Assembly: GCA_050010255.1 (NCBI GenBank)
Contig: JBEKLJ010000101.1
Location: forward strand, 1 to 12,304
Length of the DNA stretch: 12,304 nt
From: JBEKLJ01 sp050010255
GTDB taxonomy: Bacteria > Acidobacteriota > Terriglobia > Bryobacterales > Bryobacteraceae
Reading direction: 5' to 3'
The translations under genes and the position numbers were made by a program. The notes under the pieces are model-generated. The model saw only the letters and a program-made list of their open reading frames with translations, ran no database searches and was not told the origin of the DNA. Below are positions 11,768-12,304 of the stretch, piece after piece. Position 1 is the first letter of the stretch; each line of letters opens with the position of its first letter.

Positions 11768-11950
11768 ATGAAATGTCAACCAAACTCGTTAACGCCGTGG
11801 TTGATCCTGGGTGGTCTCGTGAGCGTTGCCTTCCTCCTCAACACGAAGAGGGGCACCGAACAACTGATGGGGTTGCTGGCGTCCGCCCTCATCACTGGGG
11901 CTGTTCAGGCTATGGCGACTAGCGTTTCTCAATACCGGCAATTGTGCTAG
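11768..11950 (+). CDS. Small membrane protein, unknown
   Basis: 60 residues from ATG at 11768. A first hydrophobic segment, PWLILGGLVSVAFLL (10-24), is followed by NTKRGTEQ and a second one, LMGLLASALITGAVQAMA (33-50). No Shine-Dalgarno lies upstream, but a consensus promoter places the start of transcription at the ATG, so a leaderless message would be consistent. It is not recognised. The promoter is the main reason to call it. Another ATG at 11772 is out of frame. Confidence 0.55.
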   Translation: MKCQPNSLTPWLILGGLVSVAFLLNTKRGTEQLMGLLASALITGAVQAMATSVSQYRQLC

Positions 11951-12105
11951 CTCGGGCGGGCGAATCCTTCCTCACGCCTTCCTCATTGTGTGCCCGGTCA
12001 CACTGAACAGCACCCGGCACTGAACGAGACCGCAAGGACCCTTTTGCCCTCGGTTATCGGGCCGCAGTTCCGGCACGCTTGTGCCGATCTCCCCTGGAGG
12101 CCAAT

Positions 12106-12304
12106 ATGCACGAAGCGACCAAGATCAGCGAAGCCCAGTTCTTCCTTGGCAAAATGTCGGAAGCAAGAGAAGAAGAAACGGCGTATCGGTACTACGCGAG
12201 TGCGTTCCTCACCGCCGCGCGCTCCATCCTCCAATATGCTCACGAGGAAAGCCAAGCGAAGCCGAGCGGTCAAGCGTGGTTTGACGGCGAAGTGAACGAT
12301 CCAG
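12106..12304 (+). CDS. Helical protein, 5' part only (possibly HEPN-like)
   Basis: 66 codons are open to the window edge. GGAGG (12096-12100) lies 5 bases before the ATG. The start MHEATKISEAQFFLGKMSEA is followed by a run of small and aromatic residues (AYRYYASAFLTAARSILQYA), then a polar turn with QAWFDGEV. This pattern of paired helices (EAQFFL, then Y-x-SAFLTAARS) recalls short hypothetical proteins often grouped as HEPN-like, whose RxxxxxH-bearing members act as RNases in toxin and defence systems. The catalytic motif would lie beyond the window, so the link is tentative. The 155-base gap before it (11951-12105) shows no clear promoter. Confidence 0.8.
   Translation, partial: MHEATKISEAQFFLGKMSEAREEETAYRYYASAFLTAARSILQYAHEESQAKPSGQAWFDGEVNDP

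Overview
The window looks like chromosomal DNA of a high-GC, Gram-negative-type soil bacterium, most likely an acidobacterium of the Solibacter/Bryobacter type. This is inferred from gene content: a DUF6807 ('PmoA-like') secreted protein, a secreted carboxypeptidase-regulatory/TPR protein, a NYN-LOTUS protein and a YDLR-type integrase. No marker gene in the window proves it.

Positions 1-7970 are ordinary core chromosome. In order they hold: the 5' end of a DUF6807 gene running leftwards out of the window; a decayed cobalamin-binding domain of the methylmalonyl-CoA mutase type; a NYN ribonuclease-like protein with a perfect polyglutamine-coding repeat and two LOTUS domains; a RidA-family protein; a secreted TPR protein (minus strand); yajQ; a lone receiver-domain protein (minus strand); and a purine cluster in which purB and an MBL-fold hydrolase (minus strand, 2 bases apart) diverge from purS (plus strand).

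At 8011-8087 lies tRNA-Val(CAC). Its last 47 bases are repeated perfectly at 10129-10175, so a small element of about 2.1 kb (8088-10175) has integrated at the tRNA. It carries an N-terminally truncated tyrosine recombinase pointing at the tRNA, a small two-helix membrane protein, a 14-bp perfect palindrome between these divergent genes, repeated GTATCA(A/G)AAC boxes at both ends, and nearly 1 kb without convincing genes. That stretch contains a long multi-stem foldback (9346-9501), two 22-base direct repeats (9614-9660) and a second nested foldback (9683-9769).

Beyond the distal att copy (10176-12304) come short accessory genes: an 83-residue protein with an eight-ligand, FYVE-like zinc-finger pattern; a PD-(D/E)XK nuclease-like protein; two small proteins; and the start of a helical protein that runs off the right edge. 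Several have a -10-like box only 5-8 bases before the start codon, so leaderless transcripts are possible. A shared GCGCTANNNTGA motif sits before yajQ, purS and the nuclease gene. The right-hand part is an accessory or defence-island-like region, but no complete known defence system can be named from it.
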